Shown here: in pieces, positions 6,365 through 13,725 of the stretch
How positions within the stretch are numbered: the stretch's first letter is position 1
How the letters are laid out: each line of letters begins with the position of its first letter
NCBI GenBank assembly: GCA_964620045.1
Contig: CAZUJL010000044.1
Location: 1 to 18,703 of the forward strand
DNA length: 18,703 nucleotides
Direction of reading: 5' to 3'
From: VFKU01 sp964620045
GTDB taxonomy: Bacteria; Hydrogenedentota; Hydrogenedentia; Hydrogenedentales; GCA-2746185
Position numbers and translations under genes: made by a program
Notes under the pieces: model-generated
What the model was told of the DNA's origin: nothing
The model's input: the letters and a program-made list of their open reading frames with translations, nothing else
Databases searched by the model: none

Positions 6365-7459
6365 ATGAAAACGAATACCTACTACCTGCAGATGACGCTG
6401 CTGCTGACGTTGATTGCGGCGTTTTTTGCCTTCGCATATGCGGCGAATGCGGCCGAGGGCCAGCCGGCGAAGGTCGAGCTGCTCAATGTGTCGTATGACC
6501 CGACCCGCCAGCTGTATTTTGAGTTCAACAAAGCCTTCGCGAAGGATTGGAAGGCCAAGACCGGCCAGACCGTGACGGTGAATCAGTCGCACGGCGGCGC
6601 GGCCAAGCAGGCGCGCGCGGTGATCGACGGTCTGGAAGCCGACGTGGTAACGCTGGCGTTGTCGTACGACATCGACGCGATCGCCGAGACCGCGAAGCTG
6701 TTTCCGGCGAATTGGCAGTCGCGCCTTCCGCACAACAGTGTGCCGTACACGAGCACGATCGTGTTCCTGGTGCGCCCGGGCAATCCGAAGGGCATCAAGG
6801 ACTGGAGCGACTTGGCGAAACCGGGCGTGGGTGTGATCACGCCGAACCCGAAGACCTCGGGCGGCGCGCGGTGGAACTACCTCGCGGCATGGGCGTACTC
6901 GCTGAAGAAAGACCTGGGCGACCTGAGCAAGCTGAACGACCCGGCACAGAAGGCGGCAGTCGACGCGGCGCAGAAGAACGCAGCAGCCTTCGTTGGTGCG
7001 ATCTACAAGAATGCTCTCGTGCTGGATTCCGGCGCGCGCGGCAGCACGACGACCTTCGTGCAGCGCGGTATCGGCGACGTGTTGCTGGCGTGGGAAAACG
7101 AGGCCTTCCTGTCGATCGAAGAACTCGGCAAGAAAGAAGTGGAGTTGGTGGTGCCGTCGCTCAGCATTCTGGCCGAGCCGCCGGTGACCGTGGTGGACAA
7201 GAACGCCGCGAAACACGGCACGACCGAAGTTGCGAAGGCGTACCTTGAATACCTGTACTCGCCGGTGGGCCAGAAGATTGCCGCTGCCAACTACTACCGC
7301 CCGATCTATCCGGAGCATGCGGATCCGAAAGATCTCGAACGCTTCGTGAAGGTCGAACTCGTGAAGATCGACGACGTGTTCGGCGGTTGGCAGAAGGCGC
7401 AAAAGCTGCACTTCGAAGATGGGGGCATCTTCGACCAGATCTATGTACCGGCGAACTAG
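6365..7459 (+). CDS. sbp: Periplasmic sulfate-binding protein of the CysTWA ABC transporter
   Basis: A 364-residue periplasmic solute-binding protein. Residues 1-29 form a signal peptide ending AANA before AEGQPAKVELLNVSYDPTRQ. Sbp/CysP hallmarks are clear: NVSYDPTR at the start of the mature protein, VNQSHGGAAKQARAVIDGLE with the sulfate-binding loop, PNPKTSGGARWNYLAAWAY, and the C-terminal YLYSPVGQKIAA. It captures sulfate (or thiosulfate) and delivers it to CysT/CysW. I chose ATG 6365 because AAGGA lies 7 bases upstream and it gives a normal signal peptide. ATG 6350 and 6314 are in-frame alternatives. A strong hairpin follows the stop codon and may raise its mRNA level relative to the permeases. 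Confidence 0.93.
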   Translation: MKTNTYYLQMTLLLTLIAAFFAFAYAANAAEGQPAKVELLNVSYDPTRQLYFEFNKAFAKDWKAKTGQTVTVNQSHGGAAKQARAVIDGLEADVVTLALSYDIDAIAETAKLFPANWQSRLPHNSVPYTSTIVFLVRPGNPKGIKDWSDLAKPGVGVITPNPKTSGGARWNYLAAWAYSLKKDLGDLSKLNDPAQKAAVDAAQKNAAAFVGAIYKNALVLDSGARGSTTTFVQRGIGDVLLAWENEAFLSIEELGKKEVELVVPSLSILAEPPVTVVDKNAAKHGTTEVAKAYLEYLYSPVGQKIAAANYYRPIYPEHADPKDLERFVKVELVKIDDVFGGWQKAQKLHFEDGGIFDQIYVPAN

Positions 7460-7482
7460 CCGGATTTAGTCAAGCGACCAAT

Positions 7483-7512
7483 GGGGGCCGGCGCGTCGGG
7501 GCGCCGGCTCCC
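7483..7512 (+). terminator. Intercistronic hairpin between sbp and cysT (attenuator or mRNA stabiliser)
   Basis: GGGGGCCGGCGC (7483-7494), a 6-base loop and GCGCCGGCTCCC (7501-7512) form a 12-base-pair stem with one G-U pair. No T-run follows (TACTACATAC), so it is not a classical intrinsic terminator. It lies 23 bases after the sbp stop and 23 before the cysT start. Such stems after binding-protein genes commonly protect the upstream message or cause partial termination, giving more binding protein than permease. Confidence 0.65.
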
Positions 7513-7535
7513 TACTACATACAAGGAGTGAGCGC

Positions 7536-8378
7536 GTGGGTTTGTTTCAAAAGCAACGGAGCGTGCTGCCGGGATTCGGCCTGACGCTGGGGTACACGAT
7601 TTTCTACCTCAGCATTATCGTGCTGATCCCGCTCGTGGCGCTGTTCATCAAATCGGGCACCCAGGGCTGGGAGCATTTCTGGGGCGCGATTTCCTCGCCG
7701 CGGGTCGTCGCGTCGTACAAACTCACCTTCGGCGCATCGCTGATCGGCGCGATCATCAACGCCTTCTTCGGCTTGATCGTCGCATGGACGCTGGTGCGCT
7801 ACTCGTTTCCCGGCAAACGGATCGTTGACGCGATGGTGGACCTGCCCTTCGCGATGCCGACGGCGGTCTCGGGCATCGCGCTCACGGCGATCTACTCGAA
7901 GAACGGCTGGATCGGACAATACCTCGAACCGCTCGGTATCAAGGCGGCCTACTCGCCACTGGGCGTTACCATCGCGCTGACGTTCATCGGGTTGCCGTTC
8001 GTTGTGCGCACGCTGCAACCCGCGATTTCGGATTTGGAATTGGAATATGAGGAAGCCGCGGCGAGTCTCGGCGCGACGCGCTGGCAGACCTTCCGCAAGG
8101 TGATCGTGCCGGTGCTGCTGCCGCCGCTGCTCACGGGATTCACGCTCGCGTTCGCGCGCGCGCTTGGCGAGTACGGTTCGGTAATCTTCATCGCCGGCAA
8201 CATGCCGATGAAAACAGAAATCACGAGCCTGCTCATTATTACGAAGCTTGAGCAGTACGACTACGTAGGCGCGGCCGCGATCGCGGTCGCGATGCTGATT
8301 GCGTCGTTTGTGTTGCTGCTCATCATCAACATATTGCAGTGGTGGAGCGCCCACCGCTTTCGCGGAGCGTCGGCGTAA
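7536..8378 (+). CDS. cysT: Sulfate ABC transporter permease subunit CysT
   Basis: A 280-residue inner-membrane protein with about six hydrophobic segments, starting near residue 15 (LTLGYTIFYLSIIVLIPLVA). The permease-family signature includes DLPFAMPTAVSGIALTAIYS. The EAA loop that contacts the ATPase reads EEAAASLGATRWQTFRKVIV, at about 170-190. With CysW it forms the sulfate channel energised by CysA. The start is GTG at 7536, 7 bases after AAGGAG (7523-7528). The stop codon overlaps the cysW start as TAATG. The strong similarity of motifs to CysT/CysU and the gene order make the assignment firm. Transport of thiosulfate as well is known for some homologues. Confidence 0.93.
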   Translation: MGLFQKQRSVLPGFGLTLGYTIFYLSIIVLIPLVALFIKSGTQGWEHFWGAISSPRVVASYKLTFGASLIGAIINAFFGLIVAWTLVRYSFPGKRIVDAMVDLPFAMPTAVSGIALTAIYSKNGWIGQYLEPLGIKAAYSPLGVTIALTFIGLPFVVRTLQPAISDLELEYEEAAASLGATRWQTFRKVIVPVLLPPLLTGFTLAFARALGEYGSVIFIAGNMPMKTEITSLLIITKLEQYDYVGAAAIAVAMLIASFVLLLIINILQWWSAHRFRGASA

Positions 8379-9271
8379 TGGCTACTGTCGCGGATACAAA
8401 CGTGCGCGTGGGCATCCGGCCCGTGGCGGCGACGACCGAGCCCTTCTGGGTGCGGTGGACGCTGATCGGCCTGAGCATTTTGTTCTTATCGTTATTTTTG
8501 ATCGTGCCGGTGGCGGCGGTGTTCGCCGAGGCGCTGCGCAAGGGGTATCAGGAGTACTTCGCGAGTTTCATCGAGCCGGACGCCTTTTCCGCGATGAAGC
8601 TGACGCTGCTGGCCGCGGGAATCTCGGTGCCGGCGAACCTCGTGTTCGGGCTGGCGGCATCGTGGGCGCTGGCGAAGTTCCAGTTCCGCGGCCGCAACGT
8701 GCTGATCACGTTGATTGACCTTCCGTTCGCAATTTCTCCGGTGATTTCCGGGCTGATTTTTATCCTATTGTTCGGTATGCAGGGTTGGATGGGGCCGTGG
8801 TTGAGTGAGCACGACATCAAGATCGTGTTCGCGGTGCCTGGAATCGTGCTGGCGACCATCTTCGTCACGTTTCCATTTGTGGCGCGCGAGTTGATTCCCT
8901 TGATGCAGGAACAGGGCACCGACGAAGAACAGGCGGCGTTGCTACTCGGCGCGAACGGCTGGCAGGTGTTCTGGCGCGTGACGCTGCCGAACGTGAAATG
9001 GGCGCTGCTTTACGGCGTGATCTTGTGCAACGCGCGCGCGATGGGTGAGTTTGGCGCGGTGTCGGTGGTCTCGGGCCATATCCGCGGCAAGACGAACACG
9101 CTGCCGCTGCATATCGAGATTCTGTACAACGAGTACAACTTCGTCGCGGCGTTCAGCGTGGCCTCTCTATTGGCCATCCTCGCGCTGCTGACGCTGGTGC
9201 TGAAGTCATTGGTTGAGTGGAGGGCCCACCGCGCGTCGGAACAGGGTTCGACCCCACACGGGGAGGAGTAG
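8378..9271 (+). CDS. cysW: Sulfate ABC transporter permease subunit CysW
   Basis: A 297-residue inner-membrane protein and partner of CysT. The first transmembrane segment (LIGLSILFLSLFLIVPVAAV, about 28-47) follows a short cytoplasmic N-terminus. The typical DLPFAISPVISGLIF segment follows, and the EAA loop DEEQAALLLGANGWQVFWRV lies near residues 187-206. NARAMGEFGAVSVVSGHIRG is also characteristic of CysW. I chose ATG 8378, whose A is the last base of the cysT stop (TAATG), so the two are translationally coupled. The in-frame ATG at 8339 lies inside cysT. It ends 4 bases before cysA. Confidence 0.93.
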   Translation: MATVADTNVRVGIRPVAATTEPFWVRWTLIGLSILFLSLFLIVPVAAVFAEALRKGYQEYFASFIEPDAFSAMKLTLLAAGISVPANLVFGLAASWALAKFQFRGRNVLITLIDLPFAISPVISGLIFILLFGMQGWMGPWLSEHDIKIVFAVPGIVLATIFVTFPFVARELIPLMQEQGTDEEQAALLLGANGWQVFWRVTLPNVKWALLYGVILCNARAMGEFGAVSVVSGHIRGKTNTLPLHIEILYNEYNFVAAFSVASLLAILALLTLVLKSLVEWRAHRASEQGSTPHGEE

Positions 9272-9275
9272 TTCC

Positions 9276-10343
9276 ATGAGCATAGAAATTTCCAATGTAT
9301 CGAAGACCTTTGGCTCGTTCCGCGCGCTGAACGACGTCTCGCTGAAGATTAATTCCGGCGAGCTGCTCGCGCTGTTGGGGCCGTCGGGTTCGGGTAAAAC
9401 CACGCTGCTGCGCATTATCGCGGGCCTCGAAGTCCCCGACGCGCAATCCGGCACCGTGATCCGCTTTCACGACGAAGACGTGCAGGCGCGATCGGTGGGC
9501 GAGCGCAAGGTGGGCTTCGTGTTCCAGCACTACGCCCTGTTCCGCCACATGACGGTGTTCGAGAACGTCGCGTTTGGTCTGCGCGTGCTGCGGTGGCGTG
9601 AGCGCCCGAGCCGAAAAGTGGTCACCGAACGCGTGACGGAATTGCTGCGCCTGGTCCAGCTCGAGAGCTTGGCCAAACGCTACCCGAGCCAGCTTTCGGG
9701 CGGGCAACGCCAGCGTGTCGCGCTCGCGCGCGCGCTTGCGGTGGAACCCAAGGTGCTGCTGCTCGACGAACCCTTCGGCGCGCTGGATGCCAAAGTGCGC
9801 AAGGAATTGCGCGCGTGGCTGCGCCGTCTCCACGATGAGATCCACGTGACCAGCGTGTTCGTGACGCACGATCAAGATGAAGCGCTCGAAGTGGCGGACC
9901 GCATTGTGGTGATGAACGAAGGCCGCATCGAGCAGATCGGCACGCCGGAAGAGGTCTTCCACCATCCGAAGACCGAATTCGTCATGCGTTTCCTCGGTGA
10001 GACAAATGACTTCAGCGGACGCGTGGACTCCGGTTCCGTTCACTTCTCGTCCATCGAAGTTCCATACCTCGAAGACAAGCAGCAGATTGCGGGCGACGCG
10101 CGCGTGTTTGTGCGGCCGCATGATTTGACCATCGATTTGAAGAGCAATGGCCTGCCAGCGCTGGAGGCGAGCGTGATTCGCATTCAGTCCGCCGGCCCGC
10201 TGGTGCGCATCGAGCTGAAAACGGCAGACGGTCAGTCGCTCGCGGCGGAGGTTTCGCAAGAGCGCTTCGGCACGATGAACCTGCAGACCGGCAGCAAGGT
10301 GTACGTGCGCCCGCGCCACATCCGCGTGTTCGCGGGGGACTGA
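9276..10343 (+). CDS. cysA: Sulfate ABC transporter ATP-binding protein CysA
   Basis: A 355-residue cytoplasmic ATPase that energises sulfate import through CysT/CysW. Walker A is GPSGSGKTT (35-43), the Q-loop is Gln84, the ABC signature is LSGGQRQR (140-147), Walker B is VLLLDEP (160-166), and the H-loop His is 198 (VTHDQDEA). A regulatory C-terminal TOBE-like domain follows from about 240. Length agrees with E. coli CysA (365). The start ATG at 9276 is 7 bases after GGGAGGAG; that sequence lies at the very end of cysW. All catalytic residues are intact. It is the last gene of the sulfate block. The 94 bases after it contain no recognisable terminator. Confidence 0.94.
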   Translation: MSIEISNVSKTFGSFRALNDVSLKINSGELLALLGPSGSGKTTLLRIIAGLEVPDAQSGTVIRFHDEDVQARSVGERKVGFVFQHYALFRHMTVFENVAFGLRVLRWRERPSRKVVTERVTELLRLVQLESLAKRYPSQLSGGQRQRVALARALAVEPKVLLLDEPFGALDAKVRKELRAWLRRLHDEIHVTSVFVTHDQDEALEVADRIVVMNEGRIEQIGTPEEVFHHPKTEFVMRFLGETNDFSGRVDSGSVHFSSIEVPYLEDKQQIAGDARVFVRPHDLTIDLKSNGLPALEASVIRIQSAGPLVRIELKTADGQSLAAEVSQERFGTMNLQTGSKVYVRPRHIRVFAGD

Positions 10344-10437
10344 GCAAGCGGCCGCTGTCCGGTATTGAGAACATAAAATCAGCCAGCAGCGCAGGGCATC
10401 GTTGCGGCATTCGTTCGTCTTGCGGTAGGCTATATAT

Positions 10438-10887
10438 ATGACGACGCGGCGAATCATGCATAAAGCATCTGCGCTCTTTTGCAGCGCGCTGCTCATTGCC
10501 GTGACCTTCTCGTCCGCCGCGAATGCCGCCTTGGTGCTGTGCGTGGGGGATGACGGGCACCGGATGCTTGAATCATCCGTGTTCGGCACTTGCGTGTCCG
10601 ACGCCGCTGAAGAATCCCTCGTCGCCGATCAACATTCTCAGCCTCGTTTCGCCGAAACCGACGATGCTTCGCACTGCGGGCCGTGCACCGACATCACGAT
10701 GGCGCCGCCGTCATCGGAATTTCTTGTGGTTTCGCGCCATGCTGTCGCGCCCGTTCTCAGCATGGTATTCATCGCGCCGCTGCTGAGCAGCGAATGGGCC
10801 GTTTCACCTTCTTTGCAAATCGCTCCCGGTGACAATCCGGGTGTTTCTGCGCCGATCTCCTTCCGGGTTCTGCCTCTCCGTCTCTAG
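10438..10887 (+). CDS. Small exported Cys protein of unknown function at the head of the czc cluster
   Basis: A predicted 149-residue product with a signal peptide (hydrophobic 11-27, cleavage after AANA at about 30). The mature part starts ALVLCVGDDGHRM and contains Cys35, Cys52 and an HCGPC motif (His79, Cys80, Cys83), with a Pro-rich C-terminus and a further hydrophobic patch at 103-116. From memory, similar LVLC...CGPC proteins precede metal-efflux genes in related phyla. I could not verify this, and no function is established. The CGPC and His residues suggest periplasmic metal or redox sensing, which is inference. ATG 10438 has no Shine-Dalgarno and lies in a TATATATATG tract. ATG 10456 (MHKASALF) also gives a good signal peptide. 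Confidence 0.6.
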   Translation: MTTRRIMHKASALFCSALLIAVTFSSAANAALVLCVGDDGHRMLESSVFGTCVSDAAEESLVADQHSQPRFAETDDASHCGPCTDITMAPPSSEFLVVSRHAVAPVLSMVFIAPLLSSEWAVSPSLQIAPGDNPGVSAPISFRVLPLRL

Positions 10888-10888
10888 A

Positions 10889-10929
10889 CCTTCCACCGAA
10901 CGTCGCGTGTGGATGTTTACGGTGGAAGG
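10889..10929 (+). repeat. Perfect inverted repeat after the small Cys protein gene
   Basis: CCTTCCACCG (10889-10898) and CGGTGGAAGG (10920-10929) are perfect 10-base arms with a 21-base loop, starting two bases after the preceding stop codon. No T-run follows. It could be a processing or stability stem, or the first element of the folded czcC leader. Confidence 0.6.
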
Positions 10930-10971
10930 GGTCGTAGTGACCTCTTCGTTTCCGCGGACTGGAGGTCATTG
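10928..10971 (+). promoter_or_regulatory. czcC leader with alternative hairpins that can bury the ribosome-binding site
   Basis: TGACCTC (10938-10944) can pair perfectly with GAGGTCA (10962-10968), which contains most of the GGAGG (10961-10965) used by czcC. With G-U pairs the stem extends to about 11 base pairs and reaches the GTG start. GACCTC (10939-10944) can pair instead with GGGGTC (10928-10933). These pairings exclude each other, as in attenuators and translational switches. Base pairing is seen. The regulatory role is inferred. Confidence 0.4.
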
Positions 10972-12422
10972 TGTTTATTCGGCGGACGATTTCTTTTTCG
11001 AGAGCGCTGCTTTTCTGTGCCGTAGCAGTCTCGTCACTTCCTGCCTTCACAGAGGATGATGGGCCGGCGCTCAGCCTGAACGATGCGCTGGAGCGCGTGC
11101 TGCGCGACAGCCCGCGTCTCGCCGCGTACAACAGCGATATCCGAATTGCGGACGCGCGCCGCCTGCAGGCAGGCCTGCGTCCCAATCCAGAGCTTGGCTT
11201 CGATATCGAAGACATTCGTTTGGGTGACTCGCCGTCGACCAACACCGTGGCGCGCGCGCCCGACAATTCCGTGGTCGAACGCAGTTCCAGCGAAGTCGAA
11301 AACGGCGGCTTCGGAGAGGCGGAATTCACACTCGGCGTATCGCAGCTCATTGAACTGGGCGGCAAACGCGCGCGGCGCATCGCAGTGGCCGATCAGGACA
11401 AGCAAATCGCGATGTGGGACTACGAAGTCGCCCGCGCCGAACTTATTTTGGAAGCGCGCCGTGCTTATCTCGAGATTGCGGCCGGCCAGGAGCGCGTGCG
11501 GCTGCGCGAGGATTTGCTGGGGCTCGCACAGGAGGCTTCCAACGCCGTGGGCGCGCAGGTTTCGGCCGGCAAGGTTACGCCGCTGCTGGCGAATCGCGCG
11601 CAGGTGGAAACGTCGCAGGCGCGGGTGGAACTGGCCTCGGCGCAGCGTGAATTGGAAGCGGCGCGGTATCGGCTCGCGGCGTTGTGGGGCGCGATTGAGC
11701 CCGACTTCGCGCGTGTGAGTGGGGACCTCTACCTGCAACCTGCGCTTCCGTCCGCGGAGGATCTCGAACGTCGCATACAGGCGAGTCCCGATCTGATGCG
11801 CTGGAGCTCCGAGCTGTCGCGGCGCGAGGCGTCTGTGGATCTTGAGCGCGCCCTGCGCACGCCGGATCTGACGGTCTCGCTCGGATGGCGCGCGACGGGT
11901 CTTCCGGATAGTTCGGGTTCGACGCGCGATGCCGGGGGCGCGCTGGTGTCGCGCGAGTCCACGAGTTACGACGGGGGTCTGGATCAGAGCCTCGTGCTGG
12001 GGTTCTCGGTGCCGTTGCCGCTGTTCAACCGGAACCAGGGCGGGATTCGCGAAGCGGAAATTCTGGCCGACAAGGCCTCCTTCGAACGCCGCGACACGCA
12101 ACTGCGGATCGCGAGCCGATTGACGACACTGCACAAGAACATCGCGGCGTTGCAGTCCGAAGTGGATGAACTGGAAAAACAAATTCTTCCCACGGCGGAC
12201 GCCACGTTTAAAGCGACGCAGCAGGGATTTGAGCAAGGAAAATTTCCCTATCTGGACGTGCTGGACACGCAGCGAACGTTGTTTGAGGCCCGAAACCAGC
12301 ATGTAGATGCGCTGGCGGAGCTGCACGCCGCAGCCGCCGAGGTGGAACGTTTCATTGGAGAACCGCTGAGCGAACCGCAAGGCGGTGTTGGCCAAAAGGA
12401 TACTCACGATGAGTCTCGATAA
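10971..12422 (+). CDS. czcC: CzcC-like outer-membrane efflux channel (TolC family)
   Basis: A 483-residue outer-membrane factor. A signal peptide (MFIRRTISFSRALLFCAVAV...) precedes the mature protein. Two OEP repeats of long helices follow, beginning LSLNDALERVLRDSPRLAAY and, in the second half, at about 340-460. LRPNPELGFDIEDI and LGVSQLIELGGKRARRI (about 118-134) are typical of the CzcC/CusC-like TolC family. It forms the outer-membrane tunnel for metal pumped by CzcA via CzcB. The start is GTG at 10971, 5 bases after GGAGG; the alternative TTG or ATG starts further in would cut the signal peptide. The start region can be buried in a leader hairpin. The 3' end overlaps czcB by 14 bases. Confidence 0.86.
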   Translation: MFIRRTISFSRALLFCAVAVSSLPAFTEDDGPALSLNDALERVLRDSPRLAAYNSDIRIADARRLQAGLRPNPELGFDIEDIRLGDSPSTNTVARAPDNSVVERSSSEVENGGFGEAEFTLGVSQLIELGGKRARRIAVADQDKQIAMWDYEVARAELILEARRAYLEIAAGQERVRLREDLLGLAQEASNAVGAQVSAGKVTPLLANRAQVETSQARVELASAQRELEAARYRLAALWGAIEPDFARVSGDLYLQPALPSAEDLERRIQASPDLMRWSSELSRREASVDLERALRTPDLTVSLGWRATGLPDSSGSTRDAGGALVSRESTSYDGGLDQSLVLGFSVPLPLFNRNQGGIREAEILADKASFERRDTQLRIASRLTTLHKNIAALQSEVDELEKQILPTADATFKATQQGFEQGKFPYLDVLDTQRTLFEARNQHVDALAELHAAAAEVERFIGEPLSEPQGGVGQKDTHDESR

Positions 12423-13716
12423 AACGATGAAGTGGTTTGCAACGATCGTGGTCATGCTCGCGTTGGCATTCGCGACGGGCGCATGTTCGAAACTGAATGG
12501 CTCCGGCGGCGGCGAAGAGCATGCCGAAGGGGACGGACATGAGCACGGCGCCGATGAACATGCCGAGGGCGACGGACACGAGCACGGCGAATCCGAAGGC
12601 GAGCACGGCGAAGAAGGTCACGATGAGCACGAACATCACGAGCCGGGCGTTGTGCATTTGCCGCCGGACAAGCTGGAAGGACTAAACGTCCGGCTAGTGC
12701 CGGTGTACGCGGGGTCCGTGGACAGCGTGCTGTCCTTGCCGACGGAAATCGCACTCGATCCGGACAACCAGGCGCACGTCGTGCCGCGCGCACGCGGAAT
12801 CGTGAGTTCCGTGCACGCGCGCGTGGGCGACAAGGTTGAACAAGGCCAGGTACTCGCCGTGCTGGAGAGCCGCGAACTTGCGACGGCGAAGTCCGCGTAT
12901 TTGGAAGCGCGCGCGATGCGCGAACTCGCGCGCACGACGTTTGAACGCGAACAGAAACTGTGGGAAGACAAGATCAGCCCGGAGCAGGACTATCTACAGG
13001 CGAAGGCGGCCTACGAAGCGGCGAAGATTAAGCTCGACACCGCGGAGCAGGAATTACATGCGTTGGGGTTGAAGCAGGAGGAAGTCGATCGGCTTCCGAA
13101 AGCGCAGGATGCCTCGCTGACGCGCTACGAAATTCTCGCGCCGTTCGCGGCTACCGTGATCGAACGGCACATTTCGGTCGGCGAGACTGTGGGCGACGAT
13201 GACGATGTGTTCTTTATCGCCACGCTCGATTCGGTGTGGGCGAAAGGGCGTGTGACCGAGCGCGACATCCGGCGTGTGAGCATTGGGCAAAAAGTCGCGC
13301 TCGATCTCGACGCGATCCCCGGTGAACAGTTTATGGGAACCGTGAGTTATATCGGCAGCGTGCTCGATCCGCAGAGCCGCACCGTGGACGTGCATGTGGT
13401 CCTCCCAAATCCGGAGCTGCGCCTGCGCGCGGGCCTGTTCGGCCGGATGCTGGTGTTTATGGGCGATCACGCGCACGACACCGCGCTGCTGGTCCCCAAC
13501 GATGCACTCCAGCGCACGGATACGGGCGCCATCGTTTACAAGGAAACGGGCCCCGGCGAATTTCACGCCGTCCCCGTCACGCTGCTCCACGCCTCGCAGA
13601 CGCACACCGAAGTCCAGGGTGCGTTGGCGGACGGCGATCGCGTCGCTGCCGGAGACATCTTTGTCCTGAAGTCCGAAGCGGGCAAAGAGTCGATGGGCGG
13701 CGGGCACAGCCACTGA
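12409..13716 (+). CDS. czcB: CzcB-like periplasmic adaptor of the heavy-metal RND pump, His-rich N-terminus
   Basis: A 435-residue membrane-fusion protein. Residues 1-26 form a signal with a lipobox-like FATGAC, so it is probably a lipoprotein anchored at Cys26. Residues 36-80 are His/Glu/Gly rich with 11 His, including a doubled EHAEGDGHEHG unit. From about 95 on come the usual adaptor parts: biotinyl-lipoyl half motifs (ARGIVSSVHARVGDKVEQGQVLAVLES), a helical hairpin (about 145-225), and beta-barrel and proximal domains. It connects CzcA to CzcC, and the His cluster probably binds metal. The start is ATG 12409, 8 bases after AAGGA and inside the last bases of czcC. TTG 12385 is a longer, less likely start, and ATG 12427 a shorter one. 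Confidence 0.85.
   Translation: MSLDKTMKWFATIVVMLALAFATGACSKLNGSGGGEEHAEGDGHEHGADEHAEGDGHEHGESEGEHGEEGHDEHEHHEPGVVHLPPDKLEGLNVRLVPVYAGSVDSVLSLPTEIALDPDNQAHVVPRARGIVSSVHARVGDKVEQGQVLAVLESRELATAKSAYLEARAMRELARTTFEREQKLWEDKISPEQDYLQAKAAYEAAKIKLDTAEQELHALGLKQEEVDRLPKAQDASLTRYEILAPFAATVIERHISVGETVGDDDDVFFIATLDSVWAKGRVTERDIRRVSIGQKVALDLDAIPGEQFMGTVSYIGSVLDPQSRTVDVHVVLPNPELRLRAGLFGRMLVFMGDHAHDTALLVPNDALQRTDTGAIVYKETGPGEFHAVPVTLLHASQTHTEVQGALADGDRVAAGDIFVLKSEAGKESMGGGHSH
12517..12588 (+). repeat. Duplicated 33-base unit coding His-rich EHAEGDGHEHG
   Basis: Two units (12517-12549 and 12556-12588) match at 29 of 33 bases, and all four differences are synonymous. The protein unit EHAEGDGHEHG is therefore perfectly kept. 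The duplication lies in the CzcB metal-binding region and suggests selection on the His content. Confidence 0.8.
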
Positions 13717-13725
13717 GGAGCGCGC

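Noticed and set aside
6335..7411. 358-residue minus-strand frame opposite sbp
   Set aside because: The composition is Arg/His rich without motifs, and the plus-strand sulfate-binding protein is unambiguous.
9153..10589. 478-residue minus-strand frame opposite cysA
   Set aside because: cysA has every ATPase motif intact. The opposite frame is rich in His/Arg/Ala without family features, typical of an antisense shadow.
10769..11380. 203-residue minus-strand frame across the czcC leader
   Set aside because: It has no Shine-Dalgarno or family feature and overlaps both the small Cys protein gene and czcC.
11034..12455. 473-residue minus-strand frame opposite czcC
   Set aside because: It lies entirely across a clear TolC-family gene and has no ribosome-binding site or recognisable domain.
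12517..12588. Tandem repeat considered as a CRISPR-like or minisatellite array
   Set aside because: Only two units exist, they are in frame and code a His-rich segment of CzcB, so this is a protein repeat.
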